Source: Deferribacteraceae bacterium UBA6793 | Lineage (GTDB): Bacteria > Chrysiogenota > Deferribacteres > Deferribacterales > Geovibrionaceae | Direction: 5' to 3' | Assembly: GCA_002452405.1 (NCBI GenBank) | Contig: DKFP01000004.1 | Span: 1-64,000, forward strand | DNA: 64,000 nt | In this document: positions 1 to 7,782 of the stretch, piece after piece | Position numbering within the stretch: position 1 is the stretch's first letter | Layout: every line of letters starts with the position of its first letter | The notes under the pieces: model-generated | The model's input: the letters and a program-made list of their open reading frames with translations, nothing else | The model's database searches: none | Told to the model about the DNA's origin: nothing | Position numbers and translations under genes: made by a program

Positions 1-1490
1 TGAACCTCGGCTGGTCAGGTTTCACGCCTGCCGGTTATCCCAAAGCAGTTCCGATAGCTCTTGCTGATTATGTTGAAGCTAACAACCTTCAGGGTAAAAT
101 GAAATTCAACCTCTTCATCGGCGCGTCTGTCGGTGCGGAAACTGAAAACAGATGGGCACAGCTTGACATGATAGACCGCAGATGGCCCTATCAGACAGGT
201 AAAGACATCGCAAAAGGAATCAACGAAGGACGCATCCGCATGGGCGACAAACACCTTTCTCTGTTTGCTCAGGATCTCGGATACGGTTTCTATACAAAAG
301 ACACTCCCTCTGGCAAACTTGACCTTGCTATCATCGAAGTTTCAGCTATCACTGAAGACGGCGGACTTGTTCCCACTTCTTCTTGCGGTGTTATTCCTGA
401 AATCCTTATGATATGCGACAAAGTTATCCTTGAAGTTAACACCGGTCAGCCCTCTTTCGAAGGTATGCACGACATCATCATTCCCGGAACACCCCCTAAC
501 AGACAAGTGTTCAACATCACAAAAGCTGACAGCCGCATAGGTACAACTTACTGTCCTTGCGACCCCAGCAAGATCATAGCTATCGTTGAGTCTAAACACC
601 TCGACAAAGGTCGCGCTTTCGCTGAGCAGGATGAAACTTCCGAAGCTATTGCAAACCACATCATGGAATTCTTCAAATTTGAAGTTAAATGCGGCAGACT
701 TCCCAAAAACCTTCTGCCCATCCAGTCAGGCGTTGGTTCAATCGCAAACGCTGTTGTCGGCGGTCTTGCAAAAGGTCCTTTCAGCAACCTTACAGTTTTC
801 ACCGAAGTTCTTCAGGATACAATGCTTGACCTGTTCGACTCCGGCAAACTTGACGCTGCGTCTTCTTGCTCTCTTTCACTCTCCGAGAAAGACGGCTTCC
901 CCAGATTTTTCGCTAACAAAGAAAAATATGATTCTAAAATCGTTCTTCGCCCCCTTTCAATCTCAAACGCTCCGGAACCTATCCGCCGTTTAGGTTGCAT
1001 TGCGATGAACACACCTGTTGAGTTCGACATCTATGCACACGCAAACTCAACACTGGTTGGCGGTACGAGAATGATCAACGGTCTGGGCGGTTCAGGTGAC
1101 TTCCTTAGAAACGGTTTCCTGAAAATCATGCACACTCCTTCAACTCGTCCCTCTAAAACAGATCCTCACGGTATCACTTGTGTGGTTCCCAAAGCTCCCC
1201 ACATCGACCACACAGAGCACGACCTTGACGTTCTCGTTACAGAGCAGGGTCTTGCAGACCTTAGAGGTCTCGCACCCAAAGACAGAGCTCAAATGCTTAT
1301 CGACAAATGCGTTCACCCTGAATACAAACCGATCATTCAGGAATACTTCGACATGGCGAAGAAAGAATGTCTGGCAAAAGGTATCGGTCACGAACCTCAG
1401 CTTTTCGACAGATGCTTCAAAATGCAGCTTAACCTTGCAAAACACGGTACAATGAAGATCAAAAACTGGGACGTACCGGAAATCGTTTAA
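1..1490 (+). CDS. acetyl-CoA hydrolase / succinyl-CoA:acetate CoA-transferase family protein (5' end outside window)
   Basis: Moves CoA between acyl groups, probably succinyl-CoA and acetate, as in AarC/Cat1-type enzymes used to activate acetate. The frame is open from base 3 (reads NLGWSGFTPAGYPK) and ends at TAA 1490, so the N-terminus is missing. The family glycine loop GVGSIANAVVGG is near base 730. The FTEVLQD segment, with the likely catalytic Glu at about 804, follows, and the C-terminal signature VTEQGLADLRGL is near 1230. A strong terminator follows, so it ends its transcript. Family assignment is firm; choosing CoA-transferase over hydrolase is inference, since both share this fold. 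Confidence 0.9.
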   Translation, partial: NLGWSGFTPAGYPKAVPIALADYVEANNLQGKMKFNLFIGASVGAETENRWAQLDMIDRRWPYQTGKDIAKGINEGRIRMGDKHLSLFAQDLGYGFYTKDTPSGKLDLAIIEVSAITEDGGLVPTSSCGVIPEILMICDKVILEVNTGQPSFEGMHDIIIPGTPPNRQVFNITKADSRIGTTYCPCDPSKIIAIVESKHLDKGRAFAEQDETSEAIANHIMEFFKFEVKCGRLPKNLLPIQSGVGSIANAVVGGLAKGPFSNLTVFTEVLQDTMLDLFDSGKLDAASSCSLSLSEKDGFPRFFANKEKYDSKIVLRPLSISNAPEPIRRLGCIAMNTPVEFDIYAHANSTLVGGTRMINGLGGSGDFLRNGFLKIMHTPSTRPSKTDPHGITCVVPKAPHIDHTEHDLDVLVTEQGLADLRGLAPKDRAQMLIDKCVHPEYKPIIQEYFDMAKKECLAKGIGHEPQLFDRCFKMQLNLAKHGTMKIKNWDVPEIV

Positions 1491-1509
1491 TCATCGTTTA
1501 TACGATTCA

Positions 1510-1541
1510 AAAAGCCCTGTCTTACGGCAGGGCTTTTTTTT
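1510..1541 (+). terminator. intrinsic terminator of the CoA-transferase gene
   Basis: Stem GCCCTG (1514-1519) pairs with CAGGGC (1528-1533), extended by flanking A/T pairs, and is followed by eight T. It lies 20 bp after the stop codon. Confidence 0.9.
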
Positions 1542-1692
1542 CGTTTATATGTGTCGCATAACGTCGTCAGCCTGCCCTCGGAACTGCTCACGTACTAATA
1601 TGTACGTTCGCAGACCTCTCGGTTATTCTTCCTTGTTCTGCTCGCATCTAAACGAAAAAGGCAGATGTCGCATAACGTCGTCAGCCTGCCCT
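1537..1692. repeat. composite intergenic repeat: 27-bp direct repeats plus an inverted repeat
   Basis: A 27-bp sequence starting TGTCGCATAACGTCG is present exactly at 1552-1578 and 1666-1692. Bases 1537-1551 are the reverse complement of 1645-1659 with 14 of 15 matching. Between them a hairpin (1584-1613) has stems CTGC/GCAG and ACGTAC/GTACGT. No coding potential is seen. It may be a short non-autonomous or REP-like element; its nature cannot be settled from one copy. Confidence 0.6.
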
Positions 1693-1722
1693 ATAAAATA
1701 TCCCATTGAAAAATAGTAGGTT

Positions 1723-1750
1723 TTGACTATTAATACCGATGTGGTATTAT
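1723..1750 (+). promoter_or_regulatory. promoter with overlapping inverted repeat upstream of the YtkA/FixH-like gene
   Basis: TTGACT (1723-1728), 16-bp spacer, TATTAT (1745-1750). A perfect 7-bp inverted repeat, TAATACC-N5-GGTATTA (1731-1749), fills the spacer and covers most of the -10 box, as a repressor site would. The half-site GGTATT resembles the palindrome at the rrf2 promoter (10537-10551). Confidence 0.55.
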
Positions 1751-1768
1751 ATAGTCAGAGGTATTAAC

Positions 1769-2218
1769 ATGAATCGTTTGAGAATCGCCGTCGGAGCCAT
1801 TTCATTTATTCTGGCAGTTTTCTGCTTTGCGGCTCCCAGCTTTGCGGCGGAGAGATTTGTTATCAACTACGATAAAAAACTGGATGTAACTCAGAATCCC
1901 GTAACCATAGAGCAGGGCGGATATAAAATTAAAATTGATATGTCCCGTCCGGCGAGACCCTTTTCAGAGACGGTTTTTCGTGTATTTATAGAAAAGGAAG
2001 GCAAGCCCGTGAGCATTTCTCAGGGGCATATCCTATTCAATATGTCCATGGATATGGGACTTTATAAAGCAAATCTCCAAAAAGCGAGCACAGGGTATAC
2101 AGCAAAAGTTACACTGCCTAAATGCATCATGGGTGGTAAGGTGTGGTATGGCAAACTGTCATTCGGACATGAGGGCGGACAGGTTGAAAAAGTTTTCCTG
2201 TTCAATATAAAGGATTGA
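1769..2218 (+). CDS. exported YtkA/FixH-like domain protein
   Basis: 149 residues. A signal peptide (about residues 1-24, ending PSFAAE) precedes a small beta domain of the YtkA/FixH-like type with the typical MDMG segment. Such proteins accompany copper and cbb3-oxidase assembly genes; a role in metal handling at the outer face of the inner membrane is inferred. I chose ATG 1769, preceded by AGAGG, over an in-frame upstream ATG at 1739 because the signal peptide then begins properly. The stop is followed at once by the TauE/SafE-like gene, so the two are probably co-transcribed. It lacks the N-terminal anchor plus GYG pattern of the true CcoH at 5571-6005. Confidence 0.7.
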   Translation: MNRLRIAVGAISFILAVFCFAAPSFAAERFVINYDKKLDVTQNPVTIEQGGYKIKIDMSRPARPFSETVFRVFIEKEGKPVSISQGHILFNMSMDMGLYKANLQKASTGYTAKVTLPKCIMGGKVWYGKLSFGHEGGQVEKVFLFNIKD

Positions 2219-2219
2219 T

Positions 2220-2879
2220 GTGGAAGAGCTTTCATATCTAGGGTTTCTTACACTTGGTTTTTCTGTGGGTTTTGGTCATTGTCTGGGGATGTGCCATCCT
2301 TTTGTACTCTATATTTCTGGTCGTTTCGTGGGTGAAAAGAAGGGCTATCGGGCGCTTTTTCTACCTCACATCAAATACAATCTCGGAAGAATAACAACTT
2401 ACTGTGTTCTTGGTGCTGCTGCCGGACTTGTGGGCAGTATGGTTCAGGTTATCGGTAATCTTGCAGGTATTCAGAAGGCGGCGGCTATCTTCGCCGGTAT
2501 CTTTCTGGTGCTGTACGGTATTTTTGCATTTTCAGGCTACAATTTCATGAATAAGCTGGAGAGCAAAATAGGGCGGGTAGACGTCGCGGACAAGATTAAG
2601 CGTTTTCAGCCTAAAACGCCATATCTTACAGGTCTTATTCTGGGTTTTCTGCCCTGCGGACCTTTATACGGCGTAATCATAGCCTCAGCTTCATCTGCGG
2701 ATGCTTTGCGCGGACTTCTTTCAATGCTTTTTTTCGGCACTGGGACTATGGCGGCGCTTCTTGCAGCTTCCGTTTTCGGCAATTTCCTCATGGCGCGCAG
2801 AGGTTTTTTTAACGCACTGTCTCTTGTGATAATGGTTGTTATGGGAGTTTTCTTTATCTGGTCTGGAATCAGGATGTGA
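2220..2879 (+). CDS. TauE/SafE-like (DsbD/UreH-type) membrane protein
   Basis: 219 residues with about six membrane helices. Helix 1 carries the motif GHCLGMCH, and a second conserved patch reads FLPCGPLYG. This pattern is typical of small proteins annotated as sulfite exporter TauE/SafE family that sit next to ccoI/ccoG in many genomes. There they are thought to serve copper or thiol transfer during cbb3 maturation rather than sulfite export. Start is GTG 2220, one base after the upstream stop, suggesting translational coupling. It converges on ccoI. Substrate is unknown. Confidence 0.75.
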   Translation: MEELSYLGFLTLGFSVGFGHCLGMCHPFVLYISGRFVGEKKGYRALFLPHIKYNLGRITTYCVLGAAAGLVGSMVQVIGNLAGIQKAAAIFAGIFLVLYGIFAFSGYNFMNKLESKIGRVDVADKIKRFQPKTPYLTGLILGFLPCGPLYGVIIASASSADALRGLLSMLFFGTGTMAALLAASVFGNFLMARRGFFNALSLVIMVVMGVFFIWSGIRM

Positions 2880-2925
2880 GCAATTAGGTTGCTTCAGGTT
2901 ACGCCTTCGCAATGATACGGCAGTA

Positions 2926-5340
2926 TTATCTGTTGATTCTCAGTGAGTTGAAGACCACCAGCAGACTGCTGACACTCATGAGCGCGGCACTGAAAACAGG
3001 GTGAACTTTTCCTGTAACTGCCAGCGGCACCATTATTATATTGTATGAAAAAGCCCAGAAAAGGTTCTCTTTGATGATTCGAAGAGTCTTTACAGACGTT
3101 TCATGCAGTGTTGCCAGCATGGGCAGTTCGTCCCTCATCAGAACTATATCAGAGCTTTCAATTGCTATGTCGGTTCCCTGACCGATTGCCACACCTACAT
3201 CAGCGGTTGTCAGTGCCGGAGCGTCGTTTATTCCGTCGCCAACCATAACGCATACATTTTTATCTGCCTGATATTTTTTAACTATTTCAGCTTTGTCAAA
3301 CGGAGTGACATCCGCAACATATTCCAGACCGTCAACCCCCAGCGTTTGAACCAGTTTTTCCGCAGCCGCTTTGTTGTCTCCAGTGATTATGACCGCTTTC
3401 ATTCCTTTTTTTCGTATATATTGAAGCACCTCTGCCGCATTTTCACGGATACTGTCGGAAAGAGTAATCATGCCGCCGAACATACCGTCTATACCAACAC
3501 AGGCTATGGTGTGTCCGGTATCTGCTGTTTCCGGAAAAGTTATGCTGTTTTCAGCCATAAACGTTTTTGTTCCGACCAGAATATTTCTGCCGTCAACGAT
3601 TCCCTTAACTCCCTTACCGGGTATTTCGGAGAAGTCCTTAACGGAGAGGAAATCGTCTTTATATGCGGCGGTTATGGCTTTTGCTATTAGGTGTGAAGAG
3701 TGCTTTTCAAGCGATGCTGCAAGAGCGAGCACTTCTTTTTTATCATTAGCTATTATGTTTTCGACTTTCAGCTCGCCTTTAGTAACGGTTCCGGTTTTGT
3801 CGAACAGAAATACGTCCGCTTTGCTGTATCTTTCTATTATATCTCCGGATTTTGCCACAGCGCCCAGCTTGGTTATTTTAGATGTGGCAATGAGTATCGC
3901 CAGCGGTGTAGCAAGTCCCAGAGCGCAGGGGCAGGCTATCACAAGTACAGAAACCGCTGTCATGACAGAGGTGAGGATGTTTGCGCTATGCCAGTACCAG
4001 AAAAGGAAAGTTGCAGCTGATATTGCGAGTATGGCTGGTACGAACCACGCCACAACTCTGTCGGCGACATTCTGTATGGGTGCTTTGGATGACTGAGCGT
4101 CCTCAACAGCCTGAACGATCTTGGAGAGCGTTGTTGTCGCGCCTATCTGTTCAACCTGAACAACTATGCTGCCGTTGATATTGATGGTTCCTGCGAATAC
4201 CTTATCGCCCTCGGTTTTATATTTTGGACTTGCTTCACCTGTCAGCATGGATTCGTTTATCTCTGTGCTGCCTTTAACGACGTATCCGTCTGCGGGAACT
4301 GAATCGCCCGGCAAAACCTCAAGAAACTGTTCTGGGCGCACCTGCTTAACGTGCACCATCACCGATTCGTACTGCTTTTCAGGGTTAAAATCTTCTATAA
4401 GCCGCACCTGCGTGGGTTGATAGGTGAGGAGCTTCGAGACAGCATTGGACGTGCGCACTTTCGCGCCAGCCTCAATATATCGCCCAAGAAGAATCAGTGT
4501 AATGATGTTTGCTGTGGTATCGAAATATATTTCTTTGTCCATGAATAGAGCAAAGATGCTGTAGACGTAGGCTGTGAACGATCCCAGAAAAATGAGGGTG
4601 TCCATTGTTGTGTGCCCTTTTCGTATCGCCTGTAAAGAGCTTTTCATGAACGGGTAGCCCGAATAGAACATTACAGGCGTACAGAGAAACCACGCAATAT
4701 ATTCGAAAAAGTCTTTGAGTCCCGCGTTGATGCCCTGAAAATATCCGGCATAAAGGGCAACAGTGTAAATCATCAGCTGCATAGTGAAGAATGCGGCGAT
4801 GGAGAAGCGGTAGAAATAATCTTTTTTTTCGTTTTCGTATATTGTTTCGACGGATGATTTGCTTATCGGAAGAGGGCAGTAGCCTATAGACGTTATCCTG
4901 TCGATGATTTCAGACAGGGTTATTATGCCTTTTGTCCACCGGATGCGGGCTTTGTGGGTGGCGTAGTTCAGTCGAACAGACTCCACCCCTTCAGCCTTTG
5001 ATATGTAGGTTTCTATCAGCCAGATACATGCGGCACAGCGTATGCCGCTGAGAGCGATGTCCACTTCATAGCCGGTGTCTGTCACCTTTATGCTGTCGAA
5101 GAACAGGTCTTCAGACACTTTGATGTTTGACACGGCGCCGGATTCCCATTCGCCCTCTCTTTTTGTGTAAAATTTGCCAAGCCCCTCTGTTTTGAGTATC
5201 TTATACGCACCCGCACAGCCGTGGCAGCAAAAGAAGACATCCTGACCGTCAATACGTTCCTGTATTGCCTGGTTTCTGTTGACTTCCTGCATACAGTGAG
5301 AACATTGAACAACCTTCTCACTTGTCGTCGTCATCGTCAT
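2926..5340 (-). CDS. ccoI: CcoI/FixI-type copper-exporting P1B-ATPase for cbb3 oxidase maturation
   Basis: 804 residues counted from ATG 5340. A Cys-rich N-terminal domain (CSHC 13-16, CCHGC 38-42) precedes an HMA metal-binding domain with CAAC (102-105). Membrane helices, the TGEA actuator loop (368), CPC (470-472), the phosphorylation site DKTGT (514-518) and GDGINDAP follow. It should export Cu(I) to the periplasm for the haem-copper centre of CcoN. The start lies inside ccoS in another frame, and the reading frame stays open upstream, so the exact start (5340 or 5334) is uncertain. Oddity: the nucleotide-binding HP motif reads HL (550-551; LEKHSSHLIAKA). Confidence 0.93.
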   Translation of the reverse strand: MTMTTTSEKVVQCSHCMQEVNRNQAIQERIDGQDVFFCCHGCAGAYKILKTEGLGKFYTKREGEWESGAVSNIKVSEDLFFDSIKVTDTGYEVDIALSGIRCAACIWLIETYISKAEGVESVRLNYATHKARIRWTKGIITLSEIIDRITSIGYCPLPISKSSVETIYENEKKDYFYRFSIAAFFTMQLMIYTVALYAGYFQGINAGLKDFFEYIAWFLCTPVMFYSGYPFMKSSLQAIRKGHTTMDTLIFLGSFTAYVYSIFALFMDKEIYFDTTANIITLILLGRYIEAGAKVRTSNAVSKLLTYQPTQVRLIEDFNPEKQYESVMVHVKQVRPEQFLEVLPGDSVPADGYVVKGSTEINESMLTGEASPKYKTEGDKVFAGTININGSIVVQVEQIGATTTLSKIVQAVEDAQSSKAPIQNVADRVVAWFVPAILAISAATFLFWYWHSANILTSVMTAVSVLVIACPCALGLATPLAILIATSKITKLGAVAKSGDIIERYSKADVFLFDKTGTVTKGELKVENIIANDKKEVLALAASLEKHSSHLIAKAITAAYKDDFLSVKDFSEIPGKGVKGIVDGRNILVGTKTFMAENSITFPETADTGHTIACVGIDGMFGGMITLSDSIRENAAEVLQYIRKKGMKAVIITGDNKAAAEKLVQTLGVDGLEYVADVTPFDKAEIVKKYQADKNVCVMVGDGINDAPALTTADVGVAIGQGTDIAIESSDIVLMRDELPMLATLHETSVKTLRIIKENLFWAFSYNIIMVPLAVTGKVHPVFSAALMSVSSLLVVFNSLRINR

Positions 5341-5467
5341 CCAGCATCCGGTATTTCGGTCCTTCCATGTCTTCAAACTCCCCGCTTTTGCCCGCCCAAA
5401 GGAAAACGGCAAGGACAATTACTCCCAGAATCAGGGAGATGGGGATCATAATGTAGAGAGCACCCAT
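5318..5467 (-). CDS. ccoS: cbb3 oxidase assembly protein CcoS
   Basis: 49 residues: MGALYIMIPISLILGVIV begins one membrane helix, followed by FLWAGKSGEFEDMEG and an acidic tail KYRMLDDDDDDK. This is the standard CcoS pattern (helix, WA..SGQFDD-like segment, acidic end). CcoS is required for cofactor insertion into cbb3 oxidase in Rhodobacter. The ATG overlaps the stop of the upstream 28-residue gene (TGATG), and the acidic codons contain the ccoI start. The three genes are therefore translationally linked. Confidence 0.85.
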   Translation of the reverse strand: MGALYIMIPISLILGVIVLAVFLWAGKSGEFEDMEGPKYRMLDDDDDDK

Positions 5468-5553
5468 CAGTTAGCGAATTTCATCGCAAAAAAGAGGGGT
5501 ATGCCTATCATAGCGATAAGCGAAAGTATCATAACAACTGTTCCGAGTTTCAT
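5467..5553 (-). CDS. 28-residue single-helix membrane peptide in the cco assembly operon
   Basis: ATG at 5553 follows a strong ribosome-binding site (AGGAGG, rc of 5562-5567). The product begins MKLGTVVMILSLIAMIGIPL and ends FFAMKFAN. It is almost entirely one hydrophobic helix. The stop overlaps the ccoS start. The good RBS and the overlapping junction argue that it is translated. I do not recognise a family. It could be a small accessory subunit of the oxidase or of the CcoGHIS complex, comparable to other one-helix cbb3 peptides. Confidence 0.6.
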   Translation of the reverse strand: MKLGTVVMILSLIAMIGIPLFFAMKFAN

Positions 5554-5570
5554 AATAAAAAACCTCCTGC

Positions 5571-6005
5571 TTATTGGTTGATATAAAAATTCTTCCTGAG
5601 AGCTATTTCGTCCGATGCCACTTTGGCACGAACCTCAAGAACAAAATTGCCGTAACCGTTAGCGGGAAATTCCGCTTTGTAGGAACCGTCTTCGACAGTG
5701 GGGGTGATGTACACCATATCGCCGTTTGTGGCGGGGCGCTCAACTGCGAATTTTTCATCTGCGAACGCCACTCCGGTTGCATTTGCAATGGCAAATTCTA
5801 TAGACACCTTATTGCCGTTCGTAACGGTTCTGATGTTTTCAAGTGCCAGACCGTTGTCTTTTATTATCTTTTCGCACTTGTCATACTCAAGTCCTGTTTC
5901 ATAAGGCTTTTCCGTAACCTTCCCGTCGAAGTATTTGATGCCCAAGTAAATACTTGGTGCGATGGTCAGAAAGCCTACAAGAAAAATCAAAAGGGATATT
6001 TTCAT
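5571..6005 (-). CDS. ccoH: FixH/CcoH-family cbb3 oxidase assembly protein
   Basis: 144 residues. An N-terminal membrane anchor (residues 3-23) is followed by YFDGKVTEKPYETGLEYDK and a periplasmic beta domain ending in the FixH-like GYGNFVLEVRA segment. CcoH interacts with the oxidase and with CcoI/CcoG during assembly. The start ATG overlaps the ccoG stop (ATGA), and the 28-residue gene follows 17 bp downstream. It belongs to the ccoQ-ccoG-ccoH-ccoS-ccoI transcript. Confidence 0.82.
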   Translation of the reverse strand: MKISLLIFLVGFLTIAPSIYLGIKYFDGKVTEKPYETGLEYDKCEKIIKDNGLALENIRTVTNGNKVSIEFAIANATGVAFADEKFAVERPATNGDMVYITPTVEDGSYKAEFPANGYGNFVLEVRAKVASDEIALRKNFYINQ

Positions 6006-7291
6006 TCTTTGTCCTCGTGGTCTTTATCTTTTTGTTCGTCGTCGTGTTTGTTTTTATGTTCTTCCTTTTCGTGTTCTTTGTCTTTGTGCCGTTTTGCCTT
6101 TATGGGTCTGCGGAAACTGAACTCGCTTTCCTGCGGTTCCATCTCTTTGTCGTCGGGGATGGCGCGCATTTCAAGTGACAATATCGGGAATTTCTCCAGC
6201 TTTTCCGCCGGAATGAACAGAAATACCGTCTGTTTGCCTGTTTCTGTGGGCTTAACTACTATGGGTTTGTTGTATTGCAGCTCATAATCGTCAGTACCCT
6301 CAACATCAAGGGTGAAGGCGATGTCCTTATCCGAAATGTTTTTCAGTACCAGCTCGTAAGAGTTTATTATGCGTTCATCCTTCTCTCTTGGCATGAACAT
6401 CTGATTCGGAAGAACCTGAAACTCAAACGGTTTTGTGGTCGCCGCCATCCATATGAATGCAATACCGAATATCAGCGTTATAAAGCCTGTTATCAGCACG
6501 TTCACGCGGAACGGGTTCTTTTGTTTGTCGAATCCGAAAATGTAATGGACGAGGCTTGGATGCTGCTTTTTCTTCATAACCTTTGCGCAGGCGGTGATAC
6601 ACTGTCCGCAGTTTATGCAGGCGGAAACAAGCCCTTTGCGGATATCAAGCCCGACAGGGCAGGTTTTCACGCAGGCATTACATTTGATACATTTATCCGC
6701 TGTTGCCGGGTCAAAAGCAACAATCAGCGTGTTCTTGTCGAACATGATGGACTGTAGCTTGGAATAGGGGCACACAGTTGTGCAGAACTTATAGCGTATC
6801 AGTGTGAAGCTGAGATACGTCATCACTGTCAATATTATACAGAACCACATTGTTACGCTGCCGAGTGTTCCTGCCGCAAGGTCGCGGAAGAAGTCATAGG
6901 GCGAAACGAAGTAGAAGACAATTGTAACGCTTGCTATGACGCTTACGAGAAACACGAGTATATGGTTAAGAACCTTATTGATAAAATTCAGTTTTTTTCT
7001 GTCAAAGAACCATGTGAGGTTTATCATCACTGTGTGGGGGCAGAACCAGCCGCACCAGATGCGTCCGTAAAGCTGTGTTATAAGTATTCCGAGGAAAGTA
7101 ATAAAAAAAGTAAATATAAGAAGAATAAAGAAGTTTTCTATCCAAACGGATGCGCCGAAGAAAAAAAGGCGCATGGAAGGGATGTCAAAGCGCAGCGCAC
7201 TGTGACCGCCAACTATAAGCCAAGGGATCAGAAGGAATAAGGCGGTGTTGAAAAGCCGCACCGCCCAACGGTATTTTTGCAGATTAATCAT
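6002..7291 (-). CDS. ccoG: CcoG/FixG/RdxA cytochrome oxidase accessory protein (polyferredoxin)
   Basis: 429 residues from ATG 7291. Several membrane helices carry Cys pairs WCGWFC (80, 84) and CTTVC (170, 174). Two 4Fe-4S motifs follow: C201/C204/C207/C211 and C225/C228/C231/C235. A C-terminal FixG Ig-like domain ends the conserved part. CcoG is reported to reduce Cu(II) to Cu(I) for the CcoI route. The last 30 or so residues are an unusual charged tail with five His and many Lys/Glu/Asp, which could bind metal. The frame is open upstream to 7333, but that part overlaps the CcoQ-like gene, so the M at 7291 (or 7300) is preferred. Confidence 0.92.
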   Translation of the reverse strand: MINLQKYRWAVRLFNTALFLLIPWLIVGGHSALRFDIPSMRLFFFGASVWIENFFILLIFTFFITFLGILITQLYGRIWCGWFCPHTVMINLTWFFDRKKLNFINKVLNHILVFLVSVIASVTIVFYFVSPYDFFRDLAAGTLGSVTMWFCIILTVMTYLSFTLIRYKFCTTVCPYSKLQSIMFDKNTLIVAFDPATADKCIKCNACVKTCPVGLDIRKGLVSACINCGQCITACAKVMKKKQHPSLVHYIFGFDKQKNPFRVNVLITGFITLIFGIAFIWMAATTKPFEFQVLPNQMFMPREKDERIINSYELVLKNISDKDIAFTLDVEGTDDYELQYNKPIVVKPTETGKQTVFLFIPAEKLEKFPILSLEMRAIPDDKEMEPQESEFSFRRPIKAKRHKDKEHEKEEHKNKHDDEQKDKDHEDKE

Positions 7292-7430
7292 CGTCGTCAT
7301 CCAGCATTTTGTATTTAGCTTCCTCAACCGCATCTTTTCTCTTTTTTGAATAGTAATAGAAAATTATCACGGCGAAGATGACCGTCAGTGACAGTCCGTA
7401 GAAAAGAAAGGAGTAAACGCTCCCAATCAT
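7284..7430 (-). CDS. CcoQ-like (FixQ) small membrane subunit with CcoS-like acidic tail
   Basis: 48 residues starting MIGSVYSFLFYGLSLTVIFA, one helix ending in FYYYSKKRKD, then EEAKYKMLDDDDD. ATG 7430 follows AGGAGG (rc of 7438-7443). The helix and aromatic/basic end resemble CcoQ, the fourth cbb3 subunit. The tail KYKMLDDDDD closely matches the tail of the CcoS at 5318-5467. The stop overlaps the ccoG start by several bases in another frame. It could instead be a CcoS paralogue, and the oxidase structural operon shows no other CcoQ. Confidence 0.65.
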   Translation of the reverse strand: MIGSVYSFLFYGLSLTVIFAVIIFYYYSKKRKDAVEEAKYKMLDDDDD

Positions 7431-7450
7431 AGTAAGCCTCCTTGTTTTTT

Positions 7451-7519
7451 GAGACTGCTTCGTCCTTGCAGTCCTCGCAGAGACGTCTTCGCGAGGAGCA
7501 TTAGCGACGCGTCGATCTC
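7451..7519. repeat. imperfect palindromic intergenic repeat (REP-like)
   Basis: Ends GAGACTGCTTCGTC (7451-7464) and GCGACGCGTCGATCTC (7504-7519) form an imperfect inverted repeat. Inside are GCGAGGAGC-type palindromic pieces. The style matches the common bacterial intergenic repeats with GAGAT-TGCTTCG ends. It separates ccoP-N from the ccoQ-ccoG operon. Confidence 0.5.
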
Positions 7520-7522
7520 TTT

Positions 7523-7554
7523 TTTAAAAGGAAAGGGAGCCAAAGCTCCCTTTC
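7523..7554 (-). terminator. terminator of the rrf2-ccoNOP transcript
   Basis: A perfect 10-bp stem GAAAGGGAGC (7531-7540) / GCTCCCTTTC (7545-7554) with a CAAA loop lies just after the last structural gene. On the minus strand it is followed by CTTTTAAAAA, a modest T-rich run, so termination may be partial. Confidence 0.7.
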
Positions 7555-7569
7555 TCGTTATCGAATAGG

Positions 7570-7764
7570 TTACTTGGGCTGAGTCTGCATGGACTCTTCA
7601 AACGCTTTCTCCTGTGACCAGCCTGTGAAGGCGGGTGTGTAGGCATAAAAGTAGTATACGCCGAAAACGATGAGTCCGATAAAGAGTATCAGCCAGCCAA
7701 GGGGAAGTGCGTGTTCGGTGTCTTCCCTTGTGAATTCTTCTAAGTTATCGAATTCCTCTTGCAT
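7570..7764 (-). CDS. stand-alone CcoP N-terminal-type membrane subunit of cbb3 oxidase
   Basis: 64 residues. A soluble acidic N-terminus (EEFDNLEEFTREDTEHALP) is followed by one helix GWLILFIGLIVFGVYYFYA and YTPAFTGWSQEKAF. This resembles the FixP N-terminal domain that normally anchors the dihaem c domains of CcoP. Here it is encoded alone, and the cytochrome c domain is fused to CcoO in the gene just upstream (gap 18 bp). It carries no haem motif. It likely anchors or completes subunit III. Confidence 0.72.
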   Translation of the reverse strand: MQEEFDNLEEFTREDTEHALPLGWLILFIGLIVFGVYYFYAYTPAFTGWSQEKAFEESMQTQPK

Positions 7765-7782
7765 GATTACACCTCTTCCCTG

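Noticed and set aside
1552..1580. Possible dif site because of CGCATAA in the repeat
   Set aside because: The second arm (TTATGTTAAAT-like) and the 28-bp spacing are missing, and the sequence occurs twice within 115 bp.
5574..6287. 237-codon plus-strand frame opposite ccoH/ccoG
   Set aside because: Its apparent membrane-rich part comes from the reverse reading of the charged CcoG tail; there is no RBS.
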